From Polymyxa betae (lineage: Eukaryota > Endomyxa > Phytomyxea > Plasmodiophorida > Plasmodiophoridae), in contig RBZT01000371.1 of the NCBI GenBank assembly GCA_003693705.1, positions 1 to 34,497 on the forward strand: a stretch of 34,497 nucleotides of DNA, given 5' to 3'. Of the stretch, positions 1-11,195 are shown piece after piece (the stretch's first letter is position 1; each line of letters begins with the position of its first letter). Both the position numbers and the translations under genes were made by a program. The notes under the pieces are model-generated. The model did no database searches. It was not told the DNA's origin and saw nothing but the letters and a program-made list of their open reading frames with translations.

Positions 1-1778
1 TCTACACCACGGGGACATCCACTGCTCAGTTTTCAGGATCAGATGGAGGTCTCTACATCGATCAAGATCTCGCTTCCATGACGACCGCGAATGGATGGGC
101 TGACGTTTGGGACTCTACTGCTAATGCATCGGTTCTGTACAAAGACAGTTCCCAGCTTCTGGTCACTTACGATTCAAAATCGGCAGCTATCGCTAAAGCA
201 AAATGGGTCGTGTCTAACGGGATTGCTGGTGTTGCCTTGCAGGATGTCAATGGCGATATGATCGCGAACAGATTAGGCACAACATTACTGCAGACCCTAC
301 AATCTCAAAGACCATGTCACATTTCAAAAGCGACCACAAAAAATCCTTCTACCAAGAAATTTATGAGATCAACAAGGATACAATCAAAAATAACCACGAG
401 GGCAGTGACTTCAAAAAAATGGGAAATAGCGTCGAGGAAAGCGACAACAGAACTACTGAAAACAGCTAGACATAGGTCGAGTTTGATAGAATCAACCCCA
501 ACCTCGAAGGTTTTGTTTAGCAAAAAACACACCAGTAGCTCCATGATTCTGCCTAGAATGACAAGCATCAAGGTGTCCATAATATTACTATCAATTTACA
601 GTTCTGACCTTCATTTTTAGAGATCCAATACAGAAATGGGGACTACAGAAACATCGACTACCTTTCTAGGATCAACCACAAAAGCTACCATGGCTTTTAG
701 TAAGTTGCTATCAGGACTGCAATCAGATCGCCCAACATCTGAACATACAACTCAAGCAATAGAGACAATAACTTTTAGAGATTCATCAACCCCATTTAGA
801 ACCACTTTAATGAGTGAAAGCGTCCCCAAGACATTATCAAGCTTGGCTAAAACGACATCGTTAACGGCAACTGGAATACCATCGGCCTCTATTGCGATTC
901 CGAGAACCATTATGTAAGTCCAAAATGGTGATGTTCTTTAAACAATGATACCTGCTTCAAGGATATTCCCTGACATCATCTCAATTGGCGCTGGATTTAG
1001 CTCTTGGAGTGTTTCTGTGTCTGTTTCTCTAGACACCACGTCTTATTCCATAACTGAACGTCAAAAACAAATTTCTTTTCTGTCTCAAAAGACAGCCCTG
1101 TTTTTGAAAATCAGCGATGATCGAATTGCGAACCTGCAGCTGATTTCCAATGATGATCACACAACGACAGTATTTTTCCTGATTCTTCCTCGAATATCAT
1201 CTGACGTCCTTGAAGGTGACGAAATTGCCTTCCTTTTTTCTTCACAAATGCAAGATATGTCAAGCGATTTAAGACAAAATAATATTTTACAATATGCTAG
1301 CCCGCCGCCCACTCATGTCACAATATTAACTGTGTTCGTTCGTCATTGTGATAACGACACTTATCAAGTCGTTGACAACCAGAAAGAACAATGTACCGTC
1401 GCTGCTCTACAATCGGCAACACCATTCTATATGCACAAGGGTGTAATCATGATTGTTGCAGGATCTACTTTGATCGTAATATGTTGTACAATTTTATATT
1501 GTGTCTTTAAGCAGTCCAGAACGATCAAGACTCTAGAGTCCCCTACTGCAATGACTTATGATAGTCGTCTAGTTGATGCCAATCCAGTCCAAACTGTACA
1601 ATCTGTATCTAGCCGAGAAGGTGGATTCCAAACGATAGCAACAGGTCTGAGGACTACTGCAAAAGATGGCTCGGTTACCTTCGGGACTGCTGATTCATAT
1701 CCGGAACCATGGGGACTTCCAACGTACTTTCACCAGCCGACATCCAGACCCAGAGGATTTGATGGCAACTCCTTATAA
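1..1778 (+). CDS. GH18 chitinase-like membrane protein, 5' truncated
   Basis: The gene enters from the left edge, reading from base 3. Exons are <3-572, 621-913 and 962-1778; both introns are 48 bp. The first ~100 residues look like the end of a GH18 (chitinase) barrel: a WDS motif, a YKDSSQLLVTYDS strand, a KAKWVVSNGIAGV helix-strand and an NGD turn. A long Ser/Thr-rich stalk follows, then an ectodomain of about 150 residues that I do not recognise. Next come one transmembrane segment (GVIMIVAGSTLIVICCTILY) and a cytoplasmic tail of roughly 85 residues. The layout predicts a plasma-membrane or cell-surface protein with the glycosidase domain outside. The catalytic DxxDxDxE motif lies upstream of the window, so activity cannot be judged. 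The Trp normally found after the last GV strand appears to be Gln (GVALQDV). The family call is fairly secure; the fusion depends on the two inferred introns. Confidence 0.75.
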
Positions 1779-2167
1779 ATCAATATTAATATCACTATCT
1801 AACTTAGGATTATACATACACTGAATCAACTTCCTTGTCTTCATGAAATGATGGTTTTAACAGCCAACTGCCAGCATAAAAGAATGCTATATTGAAGTCT
1901 ATGCTACAATTGGTATATTGAATATAGCTCGGAAAATTGATTTATTAAATTACAGGATAGCGAGATGGATTTAGACTGACATCGCTCATTCTGAGCCTTT
2001 TACTTCGGCTTCTGAAAAGCCTAGACCGATACAACTTAGTGAATTGATGAAATAACAAGAAAATGCCCTACGTTCCCGAAGAAATTCACCTGTCAGTTCA
2101 TTTGCTGATTCTTCTTGATCCTTCAGTTTATCATACTTCGAAAATCAGTTTTGCATGAATGCATTTT
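1779..2167. other. convergent 3' intergenic gap
   Basis: This stretch lies between the 3' ends of the chitinase-like gene (+) and the CCCH gene (-). No open frame fits either neighbour. It is AT-rich and probably holds both 3' UTRs. Confidence 0.6.
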
Positions 2168-3116
2168 TTAGCACACTACCTGCTCTGACGCACGGCGCTG
2201 ACGAGCCCGGCTGGCATACTCTAAATCAAACGACTCCGAGCTTGGCAATTCACGGTCATCTTCGTCATGAATAAAGATACAGCGCAAGCCAAAAGGGCAA
2301 CTTCCTGGCCAAGCCTCAGAATTTACGTCTGGCTCCGTTAGTCGCTACCAACCAGCAGTGTGGAATTTCTCGCATTTCGTGGTTTTGTAGTTTTTGTGAC
2401 GTTGAACAGGTCGCATTTCTTCATCTCCATGCCTAGATGGAAAGATTCCTTTAAAATCATATCACAGCAAGCATCAAAAGACGTACGCGAATTGGCATTT
2501 GATTCCGTATGGACATGACCCGATCGAAGCGAATGATCGGCATAGTTCAGTCTTGTACAGAATTATTGCTTTCTCTCCGGCGACGACAGCTGATTTGGAC
2601 GATGCATCACCTTCCTTATCTTTGTTGGAAGGTGAGCTGGACCACTGACGAGGAAATGTGTTATTGATAGGTTTAGAATCAGAGGACAAAGGGGTAGGAG
2701 CTGCCTTCGAAGAAAACAGACGTCCAGCTGCCTGCATACTGACGACAACGGCGTTAACCTGAAGTAAACGATTCAGTGGAAATCAACAAGCAGCGATGAG
2801 GTCAGATACCGATTGGCGACGGTTCGAGGGAGTTTGGGTTGAAACTCTCAGTTCCTTTGTTCCATGTGCAAATAGACATTTCGAATTGTATGGACATGTT
2901 CCTAGAACCAATTATTCAACAATAGATAAATCAGCAGCATTAAGGCGACTTACCAGTCTGCTCAAACGTTTTACAGATCTGGGTCTTATATTTAGCTGCG
3001 TTAACTGGCGATTGAACAGCACTAGAATTCTTCGATGATGGAGAAGATGATAGCGAAGCAGGTTTGGAGAATCGAGGTAAAGACGCCTTCTCGTTTGGGG
3101 AAAGGGGCTCAGACAT
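2168..3116 (-). CDS. CCCH zinc-finger protein with three TTP-type fingers
   Basis: Five exons on the minus strand: 2954-3116, 2810-2901, 2487-2758, 2353-2432 and 2168-2304. The introns are 48-54 bp and the protein is 247 residues. It has three C-x8-C-x5-C-x3-H fingers, each preceded by a YKT lead-in as in the ZFP36/TIS11 (tristetraprolin) family: YKTQICKTF...CPYNSKCLFAH, YKTELCRSF...CPYGIKCQFAH and YKTTKCEKF...CPFGLRCIFIH. Fingers 2 and 3 sit close together like the classical tandem pair. Finger 1 is separated from them by a Ser/Pro-rich linker of about 80 residues, and the N-terminus is also Ser-rich. The family binds AU-rich elements in mRNA 3' UTRs and recruits deadenylases, so an mRNA-decay role is the best inference. 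The start is the only in-frame ATG ahead of finger 1. No part of the finger consensus is missing. Confidence 0.85.
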
Positions 3117-3878
3117 TTTTGCAAGTTTTCCTCAGATTACAGAAGTGAGCAAATCCTGAATTTTCCTCTTGTGTTATAACAAGAACGACGTTGCAAAATG
3201 CACAATGAGCCCATCTTCGAGCTGGTCTGTCATCAAGAGTCTTGATAGGCACACGACCAGAAAACGGCACGCGTCAGGGCCACATGACATCGTCGACATG
3301 CTGTGTTAGCCCACGAACGTTTCAGCTTCTGGCTGTACCCGAAAATCAGTTTAGATTTTGAAAGCTTCAGAACTAAGATGCATATCGACGCTAATAGGAT
3401 TTCTATTGGTAGCAATAAACCATCCATCTTTTGTTCAGTCTCAATAAAACAGAGCAATCAAAAACCTCAGAAAAGGATTTAGATTATGGTCTAGATTGTT
3501 GCCGCTTTAATCCTTCATTCGAGAATATCTTTCTCATTCGGGTTCATTCATTCGTTAGGGTTTCTGTCGTTAGCATTTGTCGCCCTCTGGCGGTCTTGAA
3601 CATCATTAATCCTCGGTAATATGAGGATTTCTCATTGATTGAGATGAAATGAGAGAGCAGGGAAGAGCCCGTGGGGTAGAAACTTGTTCAATACTACTAC
3701 ATATTTGCTGTTGTAGATTAAGTGTGTTTTATCTGCTGTTACATATCGCATAAGTATATAGATAGGTGGGAGCCTTCACTCCCTTCACTTCACATTCTCT
3801 CACAAATCGTCATGCCATAGACATCCCTGCTGATCACAGATATTTGCCCCGATCCTGGTACGGCTGGCAACACTGGCA
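3117..3878. promoter_or_regulatory. divergent promoter region, CCCH gene / P4-ATPase
   Basis: 762 bp separate two divergently transcribed genes. I see no convincing coding exon; the short open frames here lack family features. The region holds a telomere-like 10-mer at 3554-3563 and an AT-rich TATA-like stretch at 3751-3764, about 120 bp ahead of the P4-ATPase start codon. Confidence 0.5.
3554..3563 (+). promoter_or_regulatory. telomere-like box GTTAGGGTTT, copy 1
   Basis: Exact 10-mer GTTAGGGTTT inside the divergent promoter. The same 10-mer recurs at 23557-23566 (reverse complement) and 29635-29644. Such boxes bind TRF/Tbf1-type Myb proteins in other eukaryotes; function here is inference. 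Confidence 0.35.
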
Positions 3879-6800
3879 ATGGCGACAGATTCGGCCGGGT
3901 TTCCCCGCCGAATTACGGTGCAACGAACACCACCAGATGGGGATCTGAAGCCCACAATTATCTCAAAATTGGAGCCATGCGATAACACGATCCGCACATC
4001 TCGATATACCTTGCTAACATTTCTGCCCATGAATCTATTTGAGCAATTTATGCACCCTGCGAATTTCTTCTTTCTAGTCGTTGGTGTGTTGCAATCGCTG
4101 AGAGCTGTCAGCACAACTGAAGGAGTTCCAACAATTGCTATTCCTTTAACTGTAGTGCTTTGTGTAAGTGGGATTCGTGCTGCTGTTGAGGATTATAGAA
4201 GGTCTCTATGTTTCTTTAATACTATGAGTGCTGTTAAAAAGTCTGCTTATTAGACATCGAAGCGATAATGAGCAAGCCAGACGAAAATACTTGCACTGTA
4301 GTGAAATGCTGCCTTCGTCGAATGTCAAGTTTATCCCCATCGAATCGGGTCATATTATACCGGGTCATCTAATCAAAGTTGAGGCAGGTTGATGCTCTTA
4401 AAGCCTGGTTGTATCTTTATTGATATGACATAGGGCAGGACATGCCTGCCGATTTAGTATTCCTTCGTTCTTCTCATCCGAGAGGTCATTGTTTTGTTGA
4501 AACTTCTAATTTGGATGGAGAGACGACCCTGAAGGTATGACCTGCTATATCCCATTTTTTAAACGTTATTGACACATCTTAATTTGTCAAGGTGAAGTCC
4601 TCGGTGCTGCCAATGCATGCAGATAATTGGTTGAACTTTGATTATCTCAACATGGCCGTTGAAGATCCCAATCCTGATCTGGACTCTTTCAAAGGCGAAT
4701 TAGTAATATCATACTCTAAGGAAGGCGAACAATCCCAGGTCTTGCAAATCTGTGAATTTGGGCCTGTCCTGAAATAGTATTAACAGCTCACCCAACGAGT
4801 TCAGCTGACGCCGCAAAATATTTTGCTTCGGGGAACTTTACTAAAGAATACAGATTATATCATCGGTAAGCTCTATAAAATCTCAAAACTTTGTTGCTTA
4901 TTTTCATGAAGGCGTCGTTGTATATACTGGCGAGCAAACCAAGATTCGCTGTAGCTCGTCGACTTTGAGTAAAGGCATCAAAGGCTTAAAGATGTCTACA
5001 CAATCAATTGTTGCTAACAAGTATGTATCAGCTCTTCAAGTTATATTCGTTCTGAGTTTAGTTTTAAACAAGGATGATGCTTCGGATGTTTTCACTTCAG
5101 ATTCTATTATGTGCTATTGCTGCTGTGGCAAGCCAGGTGGATCCTCGGATTCTCTTGGTTGCATTTTCTTAATTATTTCTAGATATGGATGTCGACTACA
5201 TTGATAGAGCACAGATATTTGCTCATTAATCGGCACGATTTACATTTGGAAGGTGCCAAGCGACTGTTCACTTACTTCATTTTGTTATCGCAAATGGTTC
5301 CAATATCATTTGTGGTATGCCCAATCAGAAGGCGTGTTATCCATAGCTTATCTTGTTAAGGTTACTATCGAAATGGTGAAAGCATTACAGGTTCTTCTCA
5401 TTATGGCCGACTACTCTTTCAAAAATACGGTTGTCAAAACCAGCGCTTTGACGGACGAATTAGGTCAGATCGGCTTCGTCGTTTCGGACAAAACCGGGAC
5501 ATTAACAGAGTATGAATAATGGTCAGCATACTGCTGTTCATGTTCACTGAAATGTCTGAATTTTTTAGAAACCGCATGCAGCTCAGACAGATCATATGTG
5601 GAGCCTCTCTTCGAAGTTTCGGTTCTGGAACTTCTGTAACCACCCGATCGCCTTTCCGGCTCTATATATTTATTAAAGTTCAACTCAGGAGATCCATGCG
5701 AGGTTGACAGCTGCTGACGGCTGTGATAACGATGCCAATCTAAAATTGCGTTGGTCTCATATTTTACGAACTCAAATTAGTGCAAGACGACGTTGCTCAG
5801 TGTCCTCTGGAGTCGACAATGATATTGGTATTCATTGTACGAGCGTTTCCACACTTTTTTCATTTCAGGTTGTTCTAGATTCCAGGAATATCAACACCTT
5901 TGATGGCCGTAATGAATTGAACGCTGCAATTTCTAGACAGGATACTGATGCCATCAGAATGCTGATGCATTGTGCGTTAAGCAACACTATCACCCCGGTC
6001 CAGGATAACGTTTCTAAAGCTGACAAATCTGTAAACTCTTTGATCGTGACATCGAATCTGTTCATTATCCTGCTGTTAGATAATTTATCAATCAAGCTCT
6101 CCTGATGAACTAGAACTTTGTGAATTTGCTCGCTCGATGGGGTATGAATTACTCAGAACTAACCCTGACACGATCATGAAGCTGCCCAGTTCTGGGAGCG
6201 AAACGCTTGTTTATAAACCCCTCCGCCTTGCTGCTCTAGGTAAATTCTTTATTACTGTTTTTTTTGTGGCTGAAAATCAACCAGAGTTCAATAGCAAACG
6301 AAAAAGAGTCACTATCATTTACAAACATACTGATTCAATAACAATCATGACGAAGGGTAGTTTGCCTATGCTAAGCAATTGATTTTCGTGCTCAGTAACA
6401 CGTGGTATTAGGTGCTGATAATGTCATTTTGCCGTTATTGTCTGAACCATGTCCTGATGACCTCCCTCAACATTTAGCTTTACTTGCCGAACGCGGCCTA
6501 AGGACATTAGGTTACATTATTCGCCTACATTTATGTGAATCTAATATCAGTCACTCAGTTTTTGCTGAAGGACATCAACCAAGCTCATGGTGGGACAAGT
6601 GGAATCAAATATGGGAGCAGACGTGCCAATTGCCGGAAGATAGTCACGAGCAGGGTCATTCACGTGGAAGGTGACTGTTTTATTAACGACATTTGTTATA
6701 TTGATAGTTAATAGTTGTACCGATAAATGTCGGATCTGTGATATCGCTGCACAAATCGAGCGTGACGCGGGTCTGAAATTTGTGGGAGGAACCGGATTGG

Positions 6801-8662
6801 AAGATTCATTACAGGTTTGTCGTTGTTTTTGTGTGTATCAGTATGTCGTTGATCCAGAATAAAGTTTTTGGTTCCAGAAACGGTTGCTCAGTTGCGTCAA
6901 GCTGGTATTCGATTGGTTATGCTAACGGGAGATAAACCTGAAACGGCCTTCTCGATCGCGTTGGCTGCAAGTTTCATTGCAAGAAGGACTCTTACGATCG
7001 CATTTCTCAATGAAAGCACCGACTCTTTCGTTAACACCTTAAATGAGGTTTGATCCCCCGTAATATCCTGATCAGACATTGATGCAAAGTGCTTAGGCCG
7101 AAAAATCCTTAGAACAGCAGCCGTCACGTCATTTTGCCATGACTATCGAAGGTGCAGCACTTCATGCTCTGCTTGAACAAGATCAAAAGGTTATTGATCG
7201 ATTCCTCAGGTTTGTTTGTCTGAATGTCTCAATCCATTACTCTCAATAATCGCTATACTAGGCTACATGCACATCCGTGTTGCCAAGCATTGATTTGTGC
7301 TCGAGCGACTCCAGCGTTGAAAGCAGCCGTGGTTCTGCATCTTCGACGATATCATAAGCGTAACTTGGGCTCTGTTCTGGCAATTGTATGTATAATCGCT
7401 CTTCGCAAGCGCCATTCAGTCTTAAGTTTCTTAGGGAGATGGGGCTAACGATGAAGAAATGATAATACGCGCTGACGTTGGTATCGGAATTTCAGGCCTT
7501 GAAGTACTTCATCGACATTCGCCAATCTATATCATTTGACCCCTTACAATTTTACAGGGTTCGGCTGCAGCGCGTGCAGCCGATTTCAGTATTAACTCGT
7601 TCAGGGAGCTGCACACATTATTGTTTGTACATGGTGCCTGGAACTATGATCGAATCTCTAAAGTCTCACATTTCATTTTCTATAAGGTGGGTGAGCACGT
7701 CTGCAGTGTTAGTTAACCTAGTAAATTGCTTGCTTTAGTCTGCACTTATTCCCATAGGAATGTTCGTTTTCGGCATGGTCTCTGCTTATAGCGGGACGCA
7801 GCTGTATCCAGAAGGACTGAACACAGTAAACAGTGTTTTCTTCACAGGTGCAGTACTCCAGTACTCTCTCTTTGATATATCACCAATCGTCTCTAGGGTT
7901 GCCTATTATCGTGATCGGAGTATTTGATCGTTTCCTAGATCGGCAGCAGCTAGAAGACTTCTCCTCAGAGATGTATGTATGTCATTTACCACTAAGCAGT
8001 ATCTTACTGGTGATTCTAGTTATCGATCCATCCGAAGATCGGCCTTATTCAACGAGTGGAGTTTTCTCAGGTGGTTTATTAGCAGTTGCTTTGATGGAAT
8101 CATTGTGTTTGCTCTGGTCTTCTATGTGACGGATAATGGCGATCTCTCTGGGAACAGTATTGAGGCTTCTTCAACAGCAGCGTTTACAGCATTGTTCTTA
8201 ATCGTATGGGAACGAATTACAATATGTTTCTCCTTTTGACGAAATATCTCGTAGGTTACTCTAAGATGCCTGATTTTATCCTCATCGATAACTTTTCTTC
8301 ATATTTTCGCATGCGCCATTTGTGTGACGTTGTATGTGATGGTCTGCTTCACATTAAGTAAACGAGACAAAATGTGCTCACTCACACGATTTTAAGTTTG
8401 AAATTGACAGATCGCCTTTCATTTTCCGGAATCTACGGAGTCGTTCATCACCTTTTAACAAGGCGTTTCGCTCCTTTTGTATTCTTTACCATTTTTCTTA
8501 CCGTTGCAATCTCAATACTATCGTACATGTCAGTTTTAGCTTTGGATGTTTTTTTGCATAAGAGCAGACTAGAAGAAGTAAGTTATTGCTAGCGCTGTTT
8601 CTTGAATAAATCTAAGTGGTCTGTAACAGGTTAGGAGAGTAGTCGCGACGCAGTCAATATAA
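3879..8662 (+). CDS. P4-type ATPase (phospholipid flippase), 28 exons
   Basis: Exons: 3879-4201, 4254-4387, 4434-4534, 4592-4738, 4787-4865, 4912-5048, 5101-5136, 5183-5314, 5361-5509, 5569-5635, 5689-5827, 5879-6030, 6080-6239, 6285-6356, 6412-6510, 6559-6670, 6715-6814, 6865-7047, 7097-7209, 7262-7385, 7435-7503, 7558-7686, 7739-7847, 7897-7972, 8020-8203, 8255-8357, 8411-8577, 8630-8662. All 27 introns are 44-59 bp and the joined frame gives 1142 residues, a normal P4 length. Diagnostic motifs appear in order: NLFEQF and HPANFFF near the N-terminus, DGET (actuator), VPIS in TM4, SDKTGTLTE (phosphorylated Asp), SSPDE, KGADNVI (nucleotide pocket), [19 protein letters not shown], then six C-terminal transmembrane segments. 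P4-ATPases flip aminophospholipids to the cytosolic leaflet, usually with a Cdc50 partner that is not in this window. The least certain splices are around 5049, 5636 and 5828. Confidence 0.95.
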
Positions 8663-8714
8663 TGCAAAGACCTCCCTACAGCTACAAGTATAATAAATTA
8701 TTAATAGTACAAAG

Positions 8715-8720
8715 TTTATT
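8715..8720 (-). terminator. AATAAA overlapping stop codon (RRM gene)
   Basis: The minus strand reads AATAAA across the TAA stop of the RRM gene, implying a very short 3' UTR. Confidence 0.5.
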
Positions 8721-9370
8721 CATTTGGGAACGGTGGCATGCAATCACCAAGCGATTTGAACGTAGGATCGAGATTGATTTCAAGGACTACCCCATCTAGA
8801 GTTGACTTAGATCCTTGTTCCAAAATCTTTTTCGCATCAGCTTCGCTTGAGAAAGTGACCGTTGCCTTTCTCATACTAGCACCATGCCTTACAAACAGAT
8901 GCGTATTGATTATGGAGCCGAATTGAGAGAAGTACCGAGTAAGTTGCTCTTCGGTCGTCGACGGAGATAAATTTTGGATGAACAGACGAGTCCCATGACC
9001 TTCTATAGGGAACCCGAAACGATGTTTTGTCCATTTTCGCGATAGATCACTCCAGACGTGTATCGGCGTTCCATCCAAAAGATATTTCTCCCTTCGACCG
9101 ATTTTGAAAGCAACTCCGACTGATTCGTAAAGAAAAAACTGAAGTAATCAACAAAGGCGACAGATTCTTGTCCGATCATACCTTGATTTGAACTTGAGGA
9201 CTCCGCCTACCGACCTCGTCATAACTAAAACAGACCGTCCTAACGGGCCCACAGGGGCTGAACAAAGCAACAATTTGCTGTGCCCTAGCCGTGCTTGGAA
9301 CAGGGTAGATTGTGACCACTTTGGTTAAAAGCTCAACTGATAATCGATTAAATGCCGAGCAGGTCGGCAT
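8716..9370 (-). CDS. small protein with two RRM domains
   Basis: Two exons, 9182-9370 and 8716-9138, joined over a 43-bp intron, give 203 residues. The second half is a clear RRM: RNP2-like RLFIQNL, the helix EEQLTRYFSQFGS, RNP1-like KATVTFSS, and ADAKKILEQG. The first half looks like a diverged RRM, with strand TIYPVPS, helix AQQIVALFSPCG and strand VRTVCFS. Aromatic residues at the RNP positions are reduced, so RNA binding may be weak or atypical. I cannot assign it to a named RRM family. The start is the first ATG ahead of the first RRM; upstream sequence in that frame remains open, so a longer N-terminus is possible. The stop codon lies inside an AATAAA. It converges with the P4-ATPase across about 50 bp. 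Confidence 0.75.
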
Positions 9371-10031
9371 GGATGTGGTCAGGTCAGGTTGAGATGGTTT
9401 GATGTGGCGCAGCCTTCTTCAAATACAGTCTGCCATCTTGCTCGTTAGCCCTGTCGATTTCGCAGGAGACCCAACCATCAAGCATCATCGAGGCCAACCA
9501 GTAGCTGAAATCCACAGGAGAACACAGGAATTTTATTTTTTTAGGCTATTATGGCATTCTACTTCATGAAGACGACATGGAGCCTTGTCACTCGCTGCCT
9601 TCTTGACCTAAAGTATGCTCATCCATGTGACCGAGGAACATGCAGAGAGGCCTCCTGAGTCTGCTTGAAGAGAACACCAAGGATATTCCAATTTGAAGGC
9701 AGTCTCTCTTGATCATACATTAAGGGCAGAGGTCTCCCTCAGCCTGGCCTCTTACAGCCGCAGCGTGACTTGAAGAACCGAAGGTGAATCGGTCGAACGG
9801 GTGCTTCGAGCCCTTGTGATTGTAATGATCAGTCTGTAGCCGAATTCGGTTAGTGTGTGTTGTGATGCTTGAACTTTTATAAGCCCAAGTCTATTTTATC
9901 CAATAATCAGTCTTGTGCCTTGTTTGTGTTCTGTTCCTGTGCCTTTAATATTTGCGCGACTGCGCAGATATTTTCTGCGAATTTCACGACGCAGATCTGT
10001 CCTTCTTGTAATTTCATTTCTATCATCTTGA
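9371..10031. promoter_or_regulatory. divergent promoter region, RRM gene / phosphodiesterase
   Basis: 661 bp of somewhat higher GC content without a supportable gene. A TATA-like TTTTATAAG lies at 9875-9883, about 150 bp ahead of the phosphodiesterase start. The first RRM-gene exons or its 5' UTR could extend into the left part. Confidence 0.4.
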
Positions 10032-11195
10032 ATGGCTGCTATAGCTCATCCTCCTCAAACTGGCATTCTCCGAACGAAATCGGAATCCGATGCCGGTGTC
10101 GCTGGCCGCGATATTCATGGCCGTCGAAATGCGATCTGCTTCCCGACTTCACCAAGGCGACTTGAACGTCGGAATGCCATTTGCGAGGCGTTGGATTTGG
10201 TGTCAGTTCATTGCCTTTTGGAATTTCGATTAGGACGTATGCCGTTATGGATATCGGAAGGCGTCGAGGAGACCCCAGTAGGATTTGACGGAATAGCGTT
10301 TGATGCATTCTCGTGGTCGGAAGACGACATTTGCAGATGCTTGAAATGGATTCTCTGCGATTCGGATCTGTTTGGGAAATATGATTTTGATGAAGGTCTT
10401 GTTACATCGTTTATCAATCAAGTTCGAATGGGTTATGCTAAGTATTCCAATCCCTATCACTGCTTTCGACATGCATTCGATGTGACCCAATTCTGCTATG
10501 TGCTATTATCTGTTGGCAAAGCCAGCTGTATTTTAACTCAAGACGAGGCTCTTGGTTTGATTATTGCAGCTATCTGTCATGATCTTGAGCATCCAGGCAC
10601 CGATTTTGCCTTTCAATCTGCTATTGGATCTCATCTTTCCAACACATATCTCGGATACGAATCACCACTCGAAGCCCATCATCTCACCTGCGCTTTAATG
10701 ATTCTTAACGATCCTGGCTCCAATATCTTCTGCCATCTTCCTGAAGAACGTCGTCGTCTTATATTGGATATTGTCAGGGAGTGTATTCTAGCTACTGATA
10801 TGGCTCGTCATAACGATATTCTTGCCGACTGGCGTAGCCGATCTCCAGATGAACGTGGGTCGCTGAATATGCTGCTGCTTCGTCTGCTGATTAAGATGGC
10901 CGATATCTCCAACGTCTGCAGGCCATGGCCAATCAGCGTTCAATGGTCGCAGAAGCTAATCGATGAGCTCATGCGAGTTCATGATTCGGTGATCGGTCTG
11001 GGCCACGTCCCAAACAGTTTCCTCAGCAGCATCGCTTCTGAACCCGACAGGGTCGTCAGGTCGTTCGCACTGAACTGTGCCCGTCCTTTGCTAGAAACAA
11101 TTATCGAGGTCCTGCCGTTAACCAGGCCACTGCAATCTGTCCTTGATTCCAACGCTGCTCAATGGAATCATGGTAATCGCGATCCGCCTGAATGA
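10032..11195 (+). CDS. class I cyclic-nucleotide phosphodiesterase, PDE9-like
   Basis: Single uninterrupted frame of 387 residues. The catalytic domain carries the class I signature: YHCFRHAFDV (catalytic and first metal His), AAICHDLEHPG (HD metal ligands), SPLEAHH, ECILATDMARH and LLIKMADISN (last metal Asp), followed by a RPW motif. The spacing and the LATDMARH block resemble PDE9 most closely. The enzyme should hydrolyse cAMP and/or cGMP in the cytosol. No GAF, PAS or membrane segment is visible; the N-terminal ~100 residues are unassigned. Where families have QxGF in the last helix, this protein reads VRSF in an ungapped alignment. The base-clamping Phe is kept, but the purine-reading Gln seems to be Val. 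The lack of introns contrasts with its neighbours and could mean retroposition or chance. Confidence 0.9.
   Translation: MAAIAHPPQTGILRTKSESDAGVAGRDIHGRRNAICFPTSPRRLERRNAICEALDLVSVHCLLEFRLGRMPLWISEGVEETPVGFDGIAFDAFSWSEDDICRCLKWILCDSDLFGKYDFDEGLVTSFINQVRMGYAKYSNPYHCFRHAFDVTQFCYVLLSVGKASCILTQDEALGLIIAAICHDLEHPGTDFAFQSAIGSHLSNTYLGYESPLEAHHLTCALMILNDPGSNIFCHLPEERRRLILDIVRECILATDMARHNDILADWRSRSPDERGSLNMLLLRLLIKMADISNVCRPWPISVQWSQKLIDELMRVHDSVIGLGHVPNSFLSSIASEPDRVVRSFALNCARPLLETIIEVLPLTRPLQSVLDSNAAQWNHGNRDPPE

Noticed and set aside
3233-3619. Overlapping 74- and 62-codon frames in the divergent promoter.
   Set aside because: Neither has domain content, and they overlap each other on opposite strands.
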